Shown: positions 6,514-8,311 of the stretch, piece by piece
Numbering within the stretch: the stretch's first letter is position 1
Layout: every line of letters begins with the position of its first letter
DNA from: Deltaproteobacteria bacterium
GTDB taxonomy: Bacteria > Desulfobacterota > Binatia > Binatales > Binataceae
Length of the DNA: 8,311 nt
Reading direction: 5' to 3'
Assembly: GCA_021799555.1 (NCBI GenBank)
Contig: JAJZAG010000166.1
Span: 1 to 8,311 of the forward strand
Notes under the pieces: generated by a model
The model's input: the letters and a program-made list of their open reading frames with translations, nothing else
What the model was told of the DNA's origin: nothing
Database searches by the model: none
Position numbers and translations under genes: made by a program

Positions 6514-6996
6514 GTGCGAATGATGGTTCCGCCGAAAATTCATCGGCGCTCGATCGACCGTGATCTGGTCGAATTCTTCCGCACCCATCGCAAGGCATCC
6601 TTCAACCGCGCGGTCGCGCGCTTGTGCCGTTACTTCGCGGTGCGGCGTCCCCGGATCACTTGGTACGAGTATATCGATTGGGGTAGGGCCGCCGGCAAAA
6701 CCTTCGAGGATGGCAGAATTCACCTGGTGCATCCGGAAAACTGGAAGCGCGGACGCAAGTACAAGAGCGAGCGGATGTGGGTGCAGATGATCTATCATGA
6801 GATGGGTCACTACCTGTTCTGGACGGATGCCGAACGCAAGGCCGACGCCTTTATGCGCCGGATGGTTGTCGGATTGCGCACGGCGCGTAAGGCGCGCCGC
6901 ACAGCGGTTCGTGTCATCGGCACGCGCCGGCAGCGCGTGCTCAGATCTTCGAGGGTTACATCTCGACCGCGTGCACGGCGCGCGAAAGCGGCGTGA
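6514..6996 (+). CDS. HExxH zincin-like hypothetical protein
   Basis: The product is 160 residues from the chosen GTG start. It contains WVQMIYHEMGHYLFWTDAER: an HEMGH zinc-binding and catalytic motif (residues 95-99), with glutamate 107 eight residues on, in ERKADAFMRRMV. This arrangement (HExxH, then ExxAxxF in the next helix) resembles the compact zincin core of the ImmA/IrrE group, where the later acidic residue is the third zinc ligand. I cannot assign it to a named family. There is no signal peptide, so it should be cytoplasmic, and the last 50 residues are very basic (RTARKARR, RPRARRAK). The longest frame begins at ATG 6478, but that codon lies inside the predicted -10 box. AGGAG (6502-6506) is seven bases before GTG 6514, so I choose the GTG; ATGs at 6520 and 6523 are alternatives. 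The permease gene starts 16 bp after its stop. Confidence 0.7.
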   Translation: MRMMVPPKIHRRSIDRDLVEFFRTHRKASFNRAVARLCRYFAVRRPRITWYEYIDWGRAAGKTFEDGRIHLVHPENWKRGRKYKSERMWVQMIYHEMGHYLFWTDAERKADAFMRRMVVGLRTARKARRTAVRVIGTRRQRVLRSSRVTSRPRARRAKAA

Positions 6997-7012
6997 ACTG
7001 AACCGGGTCTCA

Positions 7013-8149
7013 GTGAAGTACCTGGCACTTGTACTTCGCAATCTCCCGCGTAACCGGCGTCGCACATCACTGACCATTTTCTCGATCGGCGTTTCGATTT
7101 TTATTTTCGCCGTGCTAATCAGCCTTCCGGCGGTCGTCAACCAGATCCTGCACGATTCTGCGAGCGACGTTCGGGTGCTGACGCGCAACAAAGCAGGCAT
7201 CTTTTACACACTTCCCGCCGCGTATGAGCCGATCATCAGCGCGATGCCACACGTCATGGCCGTCAGCGGCGTCCTGATCTGGTTTGGCAGCTATCGCAAC
7301 TCGACAGATACCATTGCCGGCGTCGCCATCGATCCGGATCCGGTGCGCGAGATTTGGCCCGATTGGAGAATCTCGGCGCGAGAGGCCGAGCAACTACGCG
7401 GCGAACGCTCCGCCGGTATCGTCGCTCCAGGTGTGATGAAACGCTTCGGATGGAAAGTCGGCGACACGATCACGCTCGACGGAAGCCCTGCTCCCATCGA
7501 GCTCAAGATTATCGGCTCGTACGTTCCGAACGATCCGACCGGCGCAATTCTGATGCGGCGCGATATGCTTGATGAGACGTCACCGACCCACGGCAAGGCA
7601 ATCTTTTTCTGGATCAAAGTCGATCGCTCAGATTCGATCCCTGCTGTCATCAGTGAAATTGACCATCGTTTTGCGAATTCGGAATTCCAAACGGAAAGCC
7701 AGTCGGAATTTAAGTTCGCTCAAGACACTATCCGCCCCTATCGGTTGCTGTTCGACGGCGCGAAGTTCCTGGCTGGCTTGGTAATCGTTGTCATTGGGAT
7801 GGTTGCAGCGAATACAGCTGCCATGGCGGTGCGCGAACGACGCAGGGAATTTGCGGTGATGCGCGCTCTGGGTTACACGCGCCGGATGATCACCCTGCTG
7901 GCGCTTGGCGAGGGTTTCGTCATCGGTTGCGCGGGCGGCGCGCTTGGATGTGCGCTCGCGTTCGTGGCGCTGCGGCTAATGCCGTACGCTGGCGCGGCGC
8001 TGGGACCATTCGCGCAAATTCTGCAGTTGTTGCCGGTCGTGGAGGTCGAGAGCTTCGCGGTCGCGGCTGCAATCGGTGTAGCGAGCGCGGCTATCCCGGT
8101 GCTATCCACCGTGCGCCGCCCTATCGCAAGCGAGCTACGCGCGCTGTGA
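7013..8149 (+). CDS. ABC transporter permease, MacB/FtsX type
   Basis: This is a 378-residue inner-membrane permease with the type VII (MacB/LolCE/FtsX) layout. It has an N-terminal transmembrane helix (about 19-41), a large periplasmic domain (about 42-248) of the MacB-PCD kind, and three C-terminal helices (about 250-272, 296-320 and 347-366). Between helices 2 and 3, VRERRREFAVMRALGYTRR (273-291) is the cytoplasmic coupling segment that contacts the ATPase and is diagnostic of the family. Such permeases act in lipoprotein sorting, macrolide or peptide export, or cell-envelope mechanotransmission with a separate ATPase. The frame is open back to 6797, but that part overlaps the HExxH gene and has no membrane character; GTG 7013 gives the usual short N-terminus (MKYLALVLRNLPRNRRRT). 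Its ribosome binding site is weak (GGGT about five bases upstream), which suits translational coupling. No ATP-binding subunit is visible in the window. Confidence 0.93.
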   Translation: MKYLALVLRNLPRNRRRTSLTIFSIGVSIFIFAVLISLPAVVNQILHDSASDVRVLTRNKAGIFYTLPAAYEPIISAMPHVMAVSGVLIWFGSYRNSTDTIAGVAIDPDPVREIWPDWRISAREAEQLRGERSAGIVAPGVMKRFGWKVGDTITLDGSPAPIELKIIGSYVPNDPTGAILMRRDMLDETSPTHGKAIFFWIKVDRSDSIPAVISEIDHRFANSEFQTESQSEFKFAQDTIRPYRLLFDGAKFLAGLVIVVIGMVAANTAAMAVRERRREFAVMRALGYTRRMITLLALGEGFVIGCAGGALGCALAFVALRLMPYAGAALGPFAQILQLLPVVEVESFAVAAAIGVASAAIPVLSTVRRPIASELRAL

Positions 8150-8247
8150 TTTCCACCGCGCTCCGCGCGACTTCAGTATCACGCTTCGCGGATTCGCCGC
8201 GGGAACAGGACCTCCTCCTCAAGCACGATATCCAAAATTAGGCTAGG

Positions 8248-8311
8248 ATGATTCCTGCTATGGCGCACAAGCCAAATGTCGAGAATCGCTGGTGGGTCGA
8301 GACGACCTTCA
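8248..8311 (+). CDS. Start of an unidentified gene (partial, runs off right edge)
   Basis: ATG 8248 opens a frame that stays open to the window end and reads MIPAMAHKPNVENRWWVETT. An AGG five bases before it, or AGGA eleven bases before a second ATG at 8260, could serve as the ribosome binding site. It begins 98 bp after the permease stop on the same strand. The visible residues do not look like the usual beta-strand start of an ABC ATPase, so it need not be the missing subunit. Too little is present for a family call. Confidence 0.4.
   Translation, partial: MIPAMAHKPNVENRWWVETTF

Noticed and set aside
6797..7012. 72-codon N-terminal extension of the permease
   Set aside because: It overlaps the HExxH gene in another frame and has no signal or membrane character. 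The family N-terminus begins at GTG 7013.
6439..7200. 253-codon minus-strand ORF
   Set aside because: It spans the HExxH gene and the start of the permease in antisense, and its translation shows no recognisable motif. It is a codon-bias shadow.
8187..8201. CGCGG/CCGCG hairpin after the permease
   Set aside because: The stem is only five base pairs and no T tract follows. Such stems are expected by chance in GC-rich DNA.

Overview
The window looks like a chromosomal segment of a moderately GC-rich environmental bacterium. Its mix of a DUF1329 exported protein, a class III (CaiB/BaiF) CoA-transferase, a small hypothetical protein with a VCDALGID-type motif and a short-type IspG recalls uncultured Binatota and related deltaproteobacterial lineages. 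That placement is inferred from gene content and family knowledge; no rRNA or marker phylogeny is present.

Layout, left to right. (1) 1-500: a decayed edge. A reading frame open from the window start ends at 304, followed by a small remnant of an RHS/YD-repeat core domain (about 319-430) and a hairpin with a short T-rich tail. (2) 605-2008, minus: a complete secreted DUF1329 protein, with a 12-bp-stem hairpin just past its stop. (3) 2009-2627: about 620 bp without a convincing gene, ending in a long perfect hairpin that probably terminates the next operon. (4) 2628-4157, minus: an apparent two-gene operon of an AhpD-like carboxymuconolactone decarboxylase family protein followed by ispG of the MEP isoprenoid pathway. 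(5) 4158-4545: a divergent intergenic region. (6) 4546-5004, plus: a small conserved-looking hypothetical protein with a very basic tail. (7) 5142-6356, plus: a CaiB/BaiF CoA-transferase. (8) 6453-8149, plus: a near-consensus sigma-70-type promoter, then a small HExxH zincin-like protein and, 16 nt later, a MacB/FtsX-type ABC transporter permease. (9) The first codons of another plus-strand gene run off the right edge from 8248.

Most of the content is ordinary metabolism. The items that deserve a second look are the HExxH protein paired with an ABC permease, whose longest open reading frame begins inside its own predicted -10 box; the pairing of an AhpD-type thiol protein with the oxygen-sensitive Fe-S enzyme IspG; and the RHS remnant with its hairpins. 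I did not find a CRISPR array, an insertion sequence, a tRNA or an rRNA, and I see no clear sign of a wholly new system. Several start codons were moved from the longest ORF to internal starts because the ribosome binding site or promoter argues for it.
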